Positions 1 through 11,180 are shown, numbered from the stretch's first letter. The stretch: DNA of 64,000 nt from Engraulis encrasicolus (GCF_034702125.1 NC_085858.1:54707624-54771623), one strand, 5' to 3'. Made by a program: numbers and translations. The notes: generated from the sequence alone by a model not told the origin.

Positions 1-698
1 GATCCCGGTTGTTGGTTTGGTTTACATTTATGTACTTGATAATACATATAAATAGTTATATTACATAAATACAATTTAAACATGTGCAATTTTGATATCT
101 TTGTGTTAAATAAAAATGAATTAAGATTATTTTCTGAGAAGGCACTTAGGGGGTCTTGCATCTGAACCCTTCACATGTTGACTGTGAATACACAATGTAT
201 GTAGTAGCACTGGAGCTCACAGATGCATTGCATAACGCTGTTTGTGTTCGTTTTTGTTGGCTGCTATTTTCATTAGCAGTTCTCTGAGACAAAGGTTAAG
301 GTTGACATCATGGCTGTGAAGAGAAAAGCTTCCTTGCATAATCTTTCTGTAAAAGGTCAGGGTTAAAATGTGGTCCAAACAGTGTTTTGAACTGCTGCTC
401 TCCACTGGTGAAAACCAAAACACAGATCAGAGCCGAATGGCGCCCCTGCTGTGTTCACAACACTCCCCATGCTTGCAAGGCTTGAGTAAATGAATGAACA
501 ACTTAACAAATGAAAAGGCAAATTGGCATGTTGAGGAAGGCAATGCTTTTATATTCCCACCAGAGTGTACAAAGGACCTTGCCGAAAATGATTCCTAAAA
601 GGCTATCATGACTAGGCCTACCGCTATGAAGTTCTTCCGAGCGTCTAGTTCGGCCAAGCTGCCACACTTTCTCAGAGGACAGGCTCAAGCCATATCTA
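1..698. other. No gene recognised; unique-looking sequence
   Basis: I see no convincing exon or repeat here. It may be intergenic or an upstream intron of the gene whose exons begin at 2811. Short open frames on the minus strand lack family motifs and are treated as chance. Confidence 0.4.
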
Positions 699-706
699 TA
701 CAGAGT

Positions 707-1053
707 AGGGATGAAAACGATTAATCGATTAATCGACTTAAATCGTTCAACGCGTTAATCGATTAAAAAACATTAATCGCAATTAATCGACAATTCAACT
801 GACAAGAATCCCAGGTGAAATGGGTATGTGAAGAGTGTGTGTGTGAAGAGGGGTGTGAATAGTGGGAATATTTAAATCACCTTTGGATTAAAGAATTGAA
901 ATAGAATTAATTTAAATGTGGTATTTTATCTCAATATTTAATTAAAATTTTTAGATTTAGTAGGGGGGAAACGCCGCTTATCAATTAATCGTAAGTCGAT
1001 CGATAAGGCTATCAACTAATGATTAATGAATTAATCGATAATTTGCATCCCTA
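707..1053. mobile_element. hAT-like MITE with 8-bp target duplication
   Basis: The element starts AGGGATG and ends CATCCCTA, is rich in ATTAATCGA-type words, and is flanked on both sides by TACAGAGT (699-706 and 1054-1061). An exact 8-bp duplication with short inverted ends fits a non-autonomous hAT element. It has no coding capacity. The flanking base can be assigned to either side, so the ends are good to about 1 bp. Confidence 0.75.
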
Positions 1054-1292
1054 TACAGAGTCAAGCATGAAACTGGTTCCTTATAACCAGATAATGTTGA
1101 TAGTGTTGTTGACGACACTGTATGTTCATTATAAACAGAGAGTGTCTCTAGTGCTGATACTATACTATACTGTATGTTAAACTCTCTTCCTCAGGAGAAG
1201 CTCTGCTGCCACCGGCACACTATTACCAGAGAGTTTCAGCAGAGAGAGTAGAGAGAGAGAGATTCCATTGGCCCATTGTTTCCAGGTTCTAC

Positions 1293-1527
1293 CAGAGATT
1301 CTTTAAGTATATAGAGATATGCCATCGTAATAGGTTGCTATGGGCACCTAACGTGACCAGGTTCCGGTCTGCCTAAAGTGACGTGTCATAATACTCCTAG
1401 CATTGAATAGAACAGTCCTTAGGTCTGCCTAGGTCTGCCTAAAGGGGGATTTCACCCATCTCCCCCTTGCAATAATAGAACCCGGAAACAATGGGCCAAT
1501 GGAACCTCTCTCTCTCTACTCTCTCTG
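1293..1527 (+). mobile_element. CAGAGA-family element, 235 bp, 7-bp TSD
   Basis: Begins CAGAGATTCTTTAAG and ends ACTCTCTCTG. It is flanked by GTTCTAC at 1286-1292 and 1528-1534. It sits inside an older copy of the same family in opposite orientation. Confidence 0.8.
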
Positions 1528-1574
1528 GTTCTACAGTTGCAAGGGGGGAGGGGGGTCCTTTTAGGCAGACCTAA

Positions 1575-2058
1575 TGGTGCATTCCAGTCCCAAATCATCC
1601 TAGTAGGAGATCGCACCTGGATATTTCAGCTGCCGTTCCTGACAGTTGAATTGGAAGTTCTACATCCATGGCAACCGCCGCGGTTCAGCTGACTTTAGCA
1701 AGGTGTTTTGATACGAGCCAAAAAATCCACAATAGTTATTACTCTGTCATATGTTACATTTATGTTGACACAATATCATGTAATAACACGAAGTTTATGC
1801 TGAGTAAAAAATGCTGTGTTTGGAACAGCTGCACAAAAGAGAAATGGAGTTTCACTATTTATTGACATTTTAAATAACGGCTCCATGGGGGCCGCCATTA
1901 TTATCCAACTTCGATTTGTTGAGGTTGGAGTAGTGCGAGTCACCCCGACCTCGCTATTTGGAGCTCCCACTTCGACTGGCGTTCCAGAGCGTTTTTCGTA
2001 GTAGGAGGTTGGATAAATGCGATCTCCTACTAGGATGATTTGGGACTGGAATGCACCA
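1575..2058. mobile_element. PIF/Harbinger-like MITE, TAA TSD
   Basis: About 40-bp terminal inverted repeats start TGGTGCATTCCAGTCCC and end with the complement. The flank is TAA on both sides (1572-1574 and 2059-2061), and comparison with sister copies of the host element shows the empty site. A 3-bp TAA duplication fits PIF/Harbinger. Short frames inside it look spurious. Confidence 0.7.
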
Positions 2059-2615
2059 TAAGGACTGTTCTATTTATTCTAGTATTCGAGTATTATGACA
2101 CGCCCCTTTAGGCAGACCGGAACCTGGTCACGTTAGGTGCCCATAGCAACCTATTACATTGGCATATCTCTATATACTTAAAGAATCTCTGGTTTTAGTA
2201 GTGCTGATGCTTTGTGATATGTTTAACTCTACAATGTCCCAGGAGAAACTGAACTGCCACCGGTGCAGCATGAAACTGGCTGCTTACTATAACCAGAGAA
2301 TGTCGCTAGTGTTGATACTATACTGTATGACTCTGTCCCTCAGGAGACGCTGAGAAGCTGAAATGGTGGTGATGCTGTTTGTTTAACTGTGTCCCCCAGG
2401 AAAGCTGAGCTACCATTGGTGCATCTTGCAGCAGGCACATTATAACCAGAGAATGTTGATAGTGTTGTTGATGATAGTGATACTGTATGTTCATTATGAA
2501 CAGAGTAGAGTACTGTAGAGTAACTTTATTGAGAGAGTGTTGCTAGTGCTTATACTATACTGTTTGTTTACCTGTGTCCCTCTGCTGCCACCGGTACACT
2601 ATTACCAGAGAGTTG

Positions 2616-2760
2616 TAGTAGAGAGAGAGAGATTCCAATGGCCCATTGTTTCCGGGTTCTACTGTCGCAAGAGGGAGGGGGGGGAAATCCCCCTTTAGGC
2701 AGACCTAATGGTGCATTCCAGTCCCAAATCATCCTAGTAGGAGATCGCACTTGTCCAACC
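2616..2760 (-). mobile_element. Truncated copy of the CAGAGA element plus Harbinger MITE end
   Basis: Repeats the left part of the nest at 1240-1610: the AGAGAGAGATTCCA end, the GGCCCATTGTTTCC segment, the GGCAGACC segment, then the first ~40 bases of the TGGTGCATTCC element, after which it breaks off. It lacks the inner insertion found at 1293-1527, so either it was copied before that insertion or the insertion was never in this lineage of the unit. Confidence 0.6.
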
Positions 2761-2810
2761 TGGATATTTCTATACTTATACTCTACTGTTTGTTTACCTG
2801 TGTCCCTCAG

Positions 2811-5800
2811 GAGAAGCTGAGCTACCACAGGCGCAGCATGCAGCAGGCTCAGCCGGGCCTGTACGTGGGCATCCTGAAGCTGTGCAGCTCCGTTGAGCAG
2901 CTGAGGGTGCTCGTACCCCAGAGGCTGCCCAACCTGCTCTGCCACGCCCGCGTACGCACCAACCCACACGTTGCCAAGTAAGGAGGAGGATGATTATTAT
3001 GACACTTCTTGGTTTTACATTTCTTTTAGAAAAGTCAAACTCTCAAGTGTAACCAAGCCGTGATGAAGACCTGTGCATGAGGTCGAAACATGTTGGCTTT
3101 TTTAATCTAACCCCAGCCCAGTATTGTGAAAGGCTTTTCATTGTAACCTCCTGTCTAGACACCTTGTTTGGAGTGCCTGGATGAACTTTTCTCTCTCTCA
3201 AGTGAATTTCCCTACAAGAAATATACAAATCTGTTTGGTTGCACCTAAAGAACTTGTTGTTTGTAAAGAAAAATGTTTGGAATTCAGCACACTTTCTGAA
3301 AGGTTTTACAGCATAGATCTGTCCAGGAGATCTATTGAGATCTTGGGGAAAAGTTCTACCATTTTATCAAAAAGTTTGGAAAGTGTTCTTGGTCAGCAAT
3401 CTCCACAAACAAACTCCTTTGTTTATGTCTGTCACTCCGTGGGGAATCCTGATAGAAAGGAGATGCTACATTTACAGTGACTCCATTTAACCATAAATAT
3501 GTTTTCGTTATGTCTAGTGTCTTTTTGTTGTGTAAATGAAAAGCTTATTGTTTTGTTACATGTGTTTTGTTTTCACATACTGTACATATAGATTTTTTTC
3601 AACTTCCTTTTATTAAAAGCAAGAAAGCGAAAATGCTTAGAAATAGTTACACTGTTTTTATATAAATTTCTTAAAAATGAATGCATGCACTGTGCAGTCA
3701 TTTCTAAAATGTACAGTAAGAATTTAAAGAAATGTAAATATACTGTATATCCAGTATTTATGTAGTGTGTGCTGTGTGTGGCAGGGAGGAGTGGCAGTGG
3801 CTGCAGAGGCATGCGGTGCACTTGGGCAGCAGCTGGGCGGAGGGCGAGGAGGGCGGTGTGATCGACAGCTCCGGGGTGGAGGAGTTCGTCCACTCGCTCA
3901 GGTCCGCTGTCACCAACCTGCTGACGCGGCTCAACATTCCTGTCTACAGGGTAAACACTGCAGCCAAATGCCAACCCACACACACGCGCACACGCACAAA
4001 CGCGCCGCACGCACACACGCACACACACATACGTACACACATACGTACACAATCACACACACACAATCACACACACACAATCACACACACGCACAAATGC
4101 GCACGCGCACACACACACATGTACACACACACGTACACACATACGTACGCAATCACACACACTCACACACACACACCCACACACGCAATCACACACACAC
4201 ACACACACACCTACACGCACACATGCAATCCCACACATCCACGCACACACACGCACGCACACACACACACACACACAACCACAGCCACAAGCTGAGGCAG
4301 GAGACCCTTTTTACACTTCACACAACGATGTAAGTGGACCCTTCCTAGTTTATCCATAAAAAGGGGGTTCCTTGGAAATGAAGCTGGGTTGGTGACACTT
4401 TACCACGCTTGGATTTACAATGGGGGATAATTACAACCAGTTCACTTTTGCACACAATGCCCATTTTTATAATGCCAGTTTCTGTAATAACAACATTTTA
4501 TGGTGTGTGTGTGTGCAATGCAGCTGTACAAAAAAAGGCTGCTCAAAAGAGACTACAATCGTGTGAAAACATTTCCACAAAACAAAATCTGAATAGAATA
4601 AGAATAGAATAGAATAGAATAGAATAGAATAGAATAGAATTATTTTTATTATCAGATGTACAATGTGAATGTTTCTCATCAGGGCAACGTTTTTCACTTA
4701 CGCCACAAATGTCGTCATATGGAATACAAATGTCATGGGATGTCTTCATATCCTTCCTGGTTGTCCCCTCTCCTCTCCAGGCCTATCAGTACCGGGTGTA
4801 CACACAGGAGCTTCTCCAGTTTGGGGAGAGCCTCTCCATGCTGCTGCTGCTGCCTCCCAGCGAGGAGTTCAGTGCCAGCTACTGGCCACTGGAGGGCGCC
4901 CAGGATCCCGGCATCACCATGCCCCTTCAGATCTTTGAACTGGGTAAGCTCCTGGGTGTGGTGCAGCAGGGCACAACATGTAGTGGTGTGGGCAAGCAAT
5001 TAGAAAAAAACATACTGTACATACATAAGAGTATCCTATTACTGCAGATGGGCCAGTCGACGGGCCTATTCACTCTTTCCTAAAGACACTCACTACATCA
5101 CAACAACATTGTTATGACAATGAATGCAGAGTCTTAAGTAACTGATCCAGACTTGGTCATTACCATTTTGGTGACAACAATAAGGTTATAATAACATAGG
5201 CTTAACAAGACCATGATGTGTCCACAGTGCACTTCTGGGCGTATGCACGCGGCTTCCTGTCCCAGTACTGCCAGGCCTGGCTGCGGCTGGAGCTGGACGT
5301 CTACCTATCCCAGCAGGCCCTGCGGGAGGCCCTGGACACCAAGGAAGTGGTGGAGGCTCGGGAGAGACTCAACCACATCACACAGCTATCAAAGGTCAGC
5401 TGTCACCGCAAGGAACCACATTCAGTGCACAACTTCAGCTGACACAAAATCATTAAATCCTCTGTAAAAGTCCATTGTCTGTGCTTATGTGGCTTTGTAC
5501 ATATTGACATCATTAGCATAGGCCATAGGGGCCCTTTATGGCTACTGTATGGATACTATGCCCAAAGACAAACTTTATGAAGAGTTTTCATGCTTTATTA
5601 CAGTAAAATATATTTTTTTTATTTTCACATTATTTTGCATTATACATGTGAAGATTCTCATTCATACAGTGCATGGTAGTCAAGAGTTACATTGTATGGA
5701 AATTGACTTATCTTGAAACTCAGAAGCGTAAAAAACTTTTCCGTAAAAAACAGTTTCACAGTCATAGCTCTTTTGACCCCTCTGCTTTATACTACAGCGG

Positions 5801-7803
5801 TATTATAATCCATGTAGGGTTGATCAAAGTTGATCAAAATTCATGATTTTCGCCACGATGATTTAAAAAAATTAAATCACAGTTGATGATTGAGTGTAGA
5901 GGGCCATATAATGTAACCTGATTCACATCATCTGGCTGCGTTCGGCTACGTCACGCGGGGGCGTTCCCATGCCTCACTACCCCAAGCATATCAGGTGGTA
6001 AGAATCAGGTAACATATAATGACCTGCCTTCACACATCCTTGAAGCCAGAACATGTTGAAAAAAACAAAGCTACAAGCTTTTGTTTCTGGCCAAAAATCT
6101 GTAGGCCCGCTTAAGCTTCATCTTATTGCCTTTTACATTTTATTACAATTCAGTTTTATTTTGTTCATCCCTTATATAATAACTTCTTGGTTATATTTCA
6201 TTTTGTGATTTTAAATAACATTCTGCACAAAATTCAGTTGTTTATTGTTGTTGAATAATCATGAATAATAATCGTGATTTCAATTTTGATCTAATTTATC
6301 GTGCTTAACTATTCCTCCTTTTTTCCATGATCTAGCCCTGAATCAATGTCTTCTTTTGATCTGTAGAACCTGGAGGATGTGTGGCGGGAGGCCAGATGGA
6401 TCATGGACGTGATGCAGTGCGTTCGCGCCAAGCGTACTGGTGGTGCAGGAGCGGTGCCCTTGGGGCTGGTGATGGGAGGCCAGCCGCCACCCTCCCCTGA
6501 TGTCAGTGGGGAAGGGGCATTTGGGGACATTCCCATAGTGCTGCCCCCTCACATGCTGAACACAGGTACTACCTAACACACCTGACTCAATATGGTGTAG
6601 CCTGGAAAGTTAAAGTTAGTTTGTTGAAAACATGATGATGATGCGTACCATCTGTATTCTCTGAATTGCATTCTCTGAACATAATGTCAGTTCCACTTTA
6701 TTTGAAGTATGAAGAAAAAAAATTGAAAAGCATCCAAGAGAGACTATTTTTTTTTCTTATTGATCGATTTTCAATTTCCAGAAGGCACGGACAGCACAGA
6801 ATCAGCAGACGCAGGCAGGCTTGACTTAACCACGTCAGGGGGAGCTCTACTCCTGTCCAACATGGAGACCAGCCTCCCCTCCACTGAGGAGTACGAACCG
6901 GAACCCCCTACACCACCAGACACCATGCCCTTCAGCATCAGCACACAGTACCTCAGCCCCCATCCACCACCACCACCACCACCCATCTTCTGCACCACGA
7001 TGGGTGCTCACCTGTTGCCCGACATACCTGAGGAGGAGGTGGGTGTGGGTGTGGGTGTGGGTGTGGGTGTGACGGTGCCCTGCCTGCAGCCTGACCTCCT
7101 GAACCCCTGCAGCCTGCATGAGGAGGGGCTGGGGGAGGAGCAGGCCATGGCCGTGGTGGGGGACATGCTCGGCATGCTGGACCATCTGGATCTTCGCGAC
7201 CAGAAGCTGATGAGCCTCAGTGGACTAGAACCACGTCAGGTGGATGCCAACTGCATGAGCTTCAGTGGACTAGAACCACGTCAGGTGGATGCCAACTGCA
7301 TGAGCTTCAGTGGACTAGACCCTCAGGGGGATACTAACAGCAGCCTGGGGCTCCGTGATCCGCAGAAGCTGATGAGCTTTAGCGGACTGGATACTTCAAC
7401 AACAGAGCCTAATCACCGTAGCATGCTGGGGGCTGAAGGTGGAACTTATAGCTCCACCACAACCAGTATTCTCAGCAGCTGCAGTCGCGCCACAGACAGC
7501 CTTCTGAGACATGCTCAGATGTTATGCCATGGCGAGAGCGGTCGTACAGGAGTACCTGAGGAGCTTGGTGGACTACAAGGAAATAACAAACAGTGGGCGT
7601 CAGAACAACCCTCTGTGGACCCCTTCTCCTCCTTGCCCTCTCTTCAGTCGCCCCTTCCCCCCGGTGCGACGGTGTCGTCCTCCAAGCCCAGTCCAGCATC
7701 AAGTGGGCAGAGCGCTCTGCCAGGCGGGGCCAGTAGGGGGAGTGGTCTCCCCATGAGAAGTGCGGTGGCATGGGTGACGACCTTTGCAGATCAGCAGTCC
7801 TGA
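2811..7803 (+). CDS. Unrecognised multi-exon gene, last six exons (5' part not in view)
   Basis: I do not recognise the family. Exons inferred from GT-AG sites and reading phase: 2811-2977, 3785-3950, 4781-4943, 5228-5394, 6367-6565 and 6782-7803. All junctions keep one frame, giving 627 residues to a TGA at 7801-7803. The first four internal exons are similar in size (163-167 nt). Exons 1-5 look globular and helical, with leucine-rich stretches such as [17 protein letters not shown] and [18 protein letters not shown]. The last exon is probably disordered: rich in Pro, Ser, Thr and Gly, with a His/Pro-rich run, a VGVGVG run and a 15-residue repeat containing [10 protein letters not shown] (7210-7320). 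No start codon is supported in the window, since the first visible exon begins at an acceptor. An AATAAA at 8791 suits its polyadenylation. Exon calls are firm; function is unknown. Confidence 0.8.
2978..3784 (+). other. Intron of the unrecognised gene
   Basis: The donor is GTAAGG and the acceptor TGTGGCAG. Around 3055-3110 is a GATGAAG...CGAAACATG motif like that of the short repeats at 19871, 30610 and 41718. The rest looks unique. An open frame at 3181-3480 shows no family motif and lies wholly in the intron. Confidence 0.6.
3966..4279. repeat. Imperfect (CA)n/(GTACACACATAC) microsatellite
   Basis: About 310 bp of CA-rich sequence broken by GCAC, TACGTA and AATC words, just after the donor at 3951. 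The His/Thr-rich and Cys/Val-rich frames read from it are artefacts of the repeat. Confidence 0.9.
4590..4640. repeat. (AATAG)n pentanucleotide repeat
   Basis: About nine units of GAATA in the intron between the exons ending at 3950 and starting at 4781. Confidence 0.85.
5041..5205 (-). mobile_element. Small MITE copy (TTGGTCATTACCATTTTGG family)
   Basis: Shares the words GTCGACGGGCCTATTCACTCT, ACATTGTTATGACAATG and TTGGTCATTACCATTTTGG with copies at 56630-56815 and 61110-61270. It lies within the 284-bp intron before the exon at 5228. Confidence 0.5.
5395..6366 (+). other. Intron of the unrecognised gene
   Basis: AT-rich. It includes a repeat-like block at about 5815-6260 with TTGATCAAAGTTGATC words and CCTGATTC...GAATCAGG inverted segments (about 5920-6015). 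No exon is seen. Confidence 0.5.
7036..7071 (+). repeat. In-frame GGTGTG hexanucleotide repeat
   Basis: Encodes the Val-Gly alternation after PDIPEEE in the last exon of the unrecognised gene. Its six-base period keeps the frame when copy number changes. Confidence 0.85.
7210..7320 (+). repeat. In-frame 45-bp coding minisatellite
   Basis: Two nearly identical 45-bp units (7210-7254, 7255-7299) and a partial third encode 15-residue repeats starting MSLSGLE or MSFSGLE. A fourth, diverged MSFSGLD follows near 7370. The very high identity of units 1 and 2 implies recent duplication. Confidence 0.85.
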
Positions 7804-8815
7804 CAGTGAAAAGGGGATCTGACTAACTGCCGAGCCAGCTTCCGTTTCATCTCAACAGATTTACCACTCCAGATATGCCATCAGACGCAGCAGATGGAGG
7901 CAGGCTGTTGGCTAGAATCGAGATGTTGTTGTAGACCCATATTATTTCATGTCCCAGTTTTGTTATCTGTGCAAGATGTGCATCACTATATTACTTTTGA
8001 GATACAGTAGGTCGTCATAGAGATAACTTTTGATGTGAGTTTTACTAGTGAGTTCCCCGGTGTGTAAATACTGTAAAGGACCAAAATCCCTGTACTCTAC
8101 TGTAGCAACATTGATGAATTCAAAGCAAAGAAAGTGCCTTGAAAAATGTCTGTTGATCAGTATTTGAGATAAAAACCTGATTATTTTCACAATTTCACTT
8201 TCAGTGATGAAAAGGGAGTAAAGGGAGATAATGAAATGTATTACCTGAACACTAGAAATGTATATTGCCTTTAAAACAGCTGATCAATAGCCAAATCAAA
8301 CTAAGAAGAACGGTGTTTGTGCATGTATGAAATGTCAAAATTGTTGGATCTGCTGTCATCAAACAGTAGCTGGGGGTTCTTTCAGAGAGGTGTCATCATT
8401 GCCAACAGCAGTCGGACGAAAAAGTATAATAGACCTCTATTAATGTCTGTGCTGGTGGGTCATTTGCGAAATTTGGGGGGTGCAATACTATTTTGTTTGC
8501 CTGGGCGAAAGCGACTGTTGATCTTTGGGTGGAGTACATAGGATGGTGTCGCCAGGCTACTATTTTGTTCCCAGTGAAGACGAGGCACAGGAGTCATCAG
8601 TTTATCTTTGTTTGTTTTATCATAATCATGCACTATATTAGGTATTAGGCCTACACCACAAATATTAAACATATCACCATACATTTAGTTTAGTGATTTG
8701 GGTTACTGTACCTTTAAACTTCTCTAGCTGGTATAGAGAGTACAAGTATAAGTCCTGGATGTCAAGTACTGGTATGTGTGTTATCATCTAAATAAAGACA
8801 TTTGAACTTATAAGG
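7804..8815 (+). other. 3'UTR of the unrecognised gene, AATAAA at 8791-8796
   Basis: Follows the TGA at 7801-7803 without recognisable repeats or exons. The canonical AATAAA at 8791-8796 would place the cleavage site near 8810-8820. Confidence 0.55.
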
Positions 8816-9596
8816 CTTAAAACTAAATTGTGTCATCTGTCATCAAGTTGTCATCATACCAATAATGGTTCAGACTTATATCAACTGACTCTTTTAGTTC
8901 ATTTTCTCTTTAAATGTTGTTCCATTATAACCACCCAGGAAGGCATATGGATAGCCATTATGAGTAGGTCTGATATGATCATGGCAAATAGTTATGGAAG
9001 ATATCTCTCTGTTCTTTAGTGTTCCCTCTTGGTGAAAACTGCCACTTGTGAAATAATAGTAATAACAATAACAATTAGCCTATAGTTATTATTATTAGTA
9101 GTAGTAGTAGTAGTATTATTATTAAATGAATTGATTGACAACAACTGTTTTTGGTCAGGTTTGACCTATTCTGTATCATTGACTGATATCATTGCTCTTT
9201 TTTTTCTTGAGGCCAGGGGGAATTGGGTGCATATTTCCAATACATTTACAGTATAGCCTTCTAGTTTGGTTATGACACAAAACAAGCGACAGCACCAACG
9301 TTTAGGAAGCTGCAGATTCGCCCATGAAAAGGTAGAACTAGACGCTTGCGCAAAGCGCTGCTGTGAGCTCCCACCGCACGAGGTACCGAACGAAAATCAA
9401 TGCACGTGGGGGTAACTAACTGACTGATGCTATGAAATGGTATGACATTTATCTAAAATCTGAGACGTTAAGTGCGTCTCCTTTTTCTGTTGGAAAGGGA
9501 ATCGCGCATGTGGTTCTGTCGAGGACAGCATCGTGTGGCGTCATCCAATCTGCTGTGTCATCCAAAGTAGCCTGTCTTTTTTAAATGTTTTAGAGC
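8816..9596 (+). other. Intergenic stretch with probable GIMAP promoter and 5'UTR
   Basis: Contains an (AGT)n/(ATT)n-like run at 9080-9125. The last 250 bases are less AT-rich and precede the ATG at 9597. No clear TATA box is visible and no transcription start can be assigned. Confidence 0.35.
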
Positions 9597-11011
9597 ATGG
9601 CGTCCCCGGACCCAGGAGCACCGCTTAATGGTATGTAATGGAATAACGGTTCAAAGTTTATTCGCTGATGCATCCTTCTAACCATTTTATGTCGTTTGTT
9701 TATTCCCCTTGCGTGGCGTGCGGCGCGTGCCACCTGATTAAAATGTTCAGATGCCCAAATGTACCATTTCTGAACAGGCTAGTGCACAATTACGAGTACT
9801 TAAGCAATATGAATATTTGCGCATAAGACTGAAATAACGTTTGCATATCAATATAAAACTTCATATCAATGAAGAAAAATACTGACGTTTCTTGTATGCG
9901 TTTTCCATAAGGTCCTCATGCAACAGAAGATGCTCCTGCTGCTGCTGCGTTGTCCTCCTGCCCTGAGCTGAGATTGGTACTCCTGGGGAAGACAGGCACT
10001 GGGAAGAGCAGCTCTGGAAACATCATCCTAGGAAGGGAAGCATTCCAAGCCGACATCTCCCCTGAGTCCATCACTAGCCAATGCGAGAGGGAGAGTGAGG
10101 TGGTATCGGGGAGACACCTGGTGGTTATCGACACTCCAGGGTTTTTCGACACACGTTTCTCCCCCAAAGAAGTGGCGACCGAGGTGGGACGATGCGTCGT
10201 GCTCTCGTCTCCTGGACCCCACGCGTTCCTGGTGGTGCTCCAGCCCGGACGCTTCACCCAGGAGGAGCAGCACACTCTGAAGTGGATCTCCGCCACCTTC
10301 GGCGCTGAGGCGCTCAGGTACACCATGGTGCTGTTCACCTGGGGAGATCAGCTGAAGGGCAGACCGATAGAGGAATTCCTGAAGAAAGGCAAAGAGCTCT
10401 CTGACTTTGTGGGTACCTGCAAAGGTGGCTACCACGTTTTCGACAACTCCAAATCCCCAGAGGATGCCCGCAGCCAGGTGTCAGAGTTGCTCTGCAAGAT
10501 TGACAAGATGGTGGAGGAGAACGGTGGCGGGTGTTACACCAGCGACATGTACCAGGAGGCAGAGCGTGCCATCCAGGAGGCACAGCAGATGATACTACTG
10601 GGGACCCAGCTAGAGCGTGAACAGGATTCTCAATCACAGGAGACAGAGGCCACTCATGGAGGAGGAGGAGGAGGAGGAGGAGGAGGTAGAGACGACGGAG
10701 AGAGAGACCGCAGAAGAGAAGAGGAGAGGAAGAGAAGGGAGGCAGAGGAGGCCAGGAAGAAAGCCGAGAGGGTCTTCTGGTCCGAGCTGCTGACGGCCAT
10801 GGGCAAAGGTGCGGCGGAGGGCGCCGGGCTGATCAAGGAGGGGGAGGAGATGGCGGGCGAGAAGAAGATCAAGAAGGGCAAGGTGGTGAAGAGGGCCACG
10901 GCGCTGGCCTCTAAACCCCTCTCCATCACCTCCGCTGCCAAGGTGGTGGGGGGCGCTGTGAGGGAGGGAAGCAAGGTGCTGTACAAGCACCGTAAAACAT
11001 TTCTGCAGTAA
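9597..11011 (+). CDS. GIMAP (AIG1-type) GTPase
   Basis: A GTPase of the IMAP family, membrane-linked GTPases tied to lymphocyte survival in vertebrates and greatly expanded in fish. Exon 1 is 9597-9630 (ATG, then donor GTATGT); exon 2 is 9912-11011, and the split Gly codon joins in frame. The product is 377 residues. The AIG1 G domain fills roughly residues 30-240. G1 is GKTGTGKS at 37-44, G3 is DTPG at 85-88, and G4 is TWGD at 154-157, in the FTWGDQL form I associate with fish GIMAPs. After the G domain come about ten glycines from a GGA repeat, a charged Arg/Glu-rich helix and a Lys/Ala-rich tail ending HRKTFLQ. I see no C-terminal transmembrane helix. The single G-domain exon is typical of the family. 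The exact member cannot be named. Confidence 0.88.
10660..10692 (+). repeat. In-frame (GGA)n encoding poly-Gly
   Basis: A GGA triplet run at the end of the G domain of the GIMAP gene, giving about ten glycines as a flexible linker before the charged helix. Copy number is likely polymorphic without frame loss. Confidence 0.85.
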
Positions 11012-11043
11012 GACCAGGGGTTTGGTAGTAGAGTATAGTGGAG

Positions 11044-11180
11044 TAGAGTAGAGTATCATTTATTGATCCCGAGGGAAATTATGGTGTGAAGTAGCATACA
11101 TACATAAATACAGAAGAAGACACACAGACATTACACACAACAAGAAGAACATGGTTAAGTGATAAACCAGGCCTACAGGA
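11044..11180 (-). mobile_element. LINE 3'-tail fragment
   Basis: The TTTATTGATCCCGAGGGAAA word directly downstream of the GIMAP stop resembles the 3' end of the LINE at 22786 (TTTATTGTCCCCCATGGGGG). No coding part remains. Confidence 0.5.

Larger units (their letters stand above)
1240..2191 (-). mobile_element. CAGAGA-family element hosting two later insertions
   Basis: A reverse-oriented copy of the family described at 28400-28610. Its ends are CAGAGAGAG and AATCTCTG, with near-identical 7-bp flanks GTTTCAG (1233-1239) and GTTTTAG (2192-2198). It contains a second, forward copy (1293-1527) and an unrelated TAA-duplicating element (1575-2058), so it is the oldest of the three insertions. Confidence 0.7.
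1062..2810 (+). repeat. Degenerate copies of an intron-end/exon-start unit
   Basis: Copies of a unit made of a pyrimidine-rich intron end, a CAG acceptor and the first bases of the exon at 2811 occur with exon-like starts at about 1195, 2243, 2344, 2400 and 2581 (the last has lost its AG). Each continues with variants of GAGAAGCTGAGCTACCAC or CTGCTGCCACCGG and then an ATTA(T/C)AACCAGAGA word. Mobile elements at 1240-2191 and 2616-2760 split the array. The copies are diverged from each other, so this is an old set of local duplications, not an assembly artefact. Confidence 0.65.

Noticed and set aside
3765..4333. Long His/Thr-rich frames
   Set aside because: Only the first part overlaps a real exon (3785-3950); the rest is CA repeat read through the intron.
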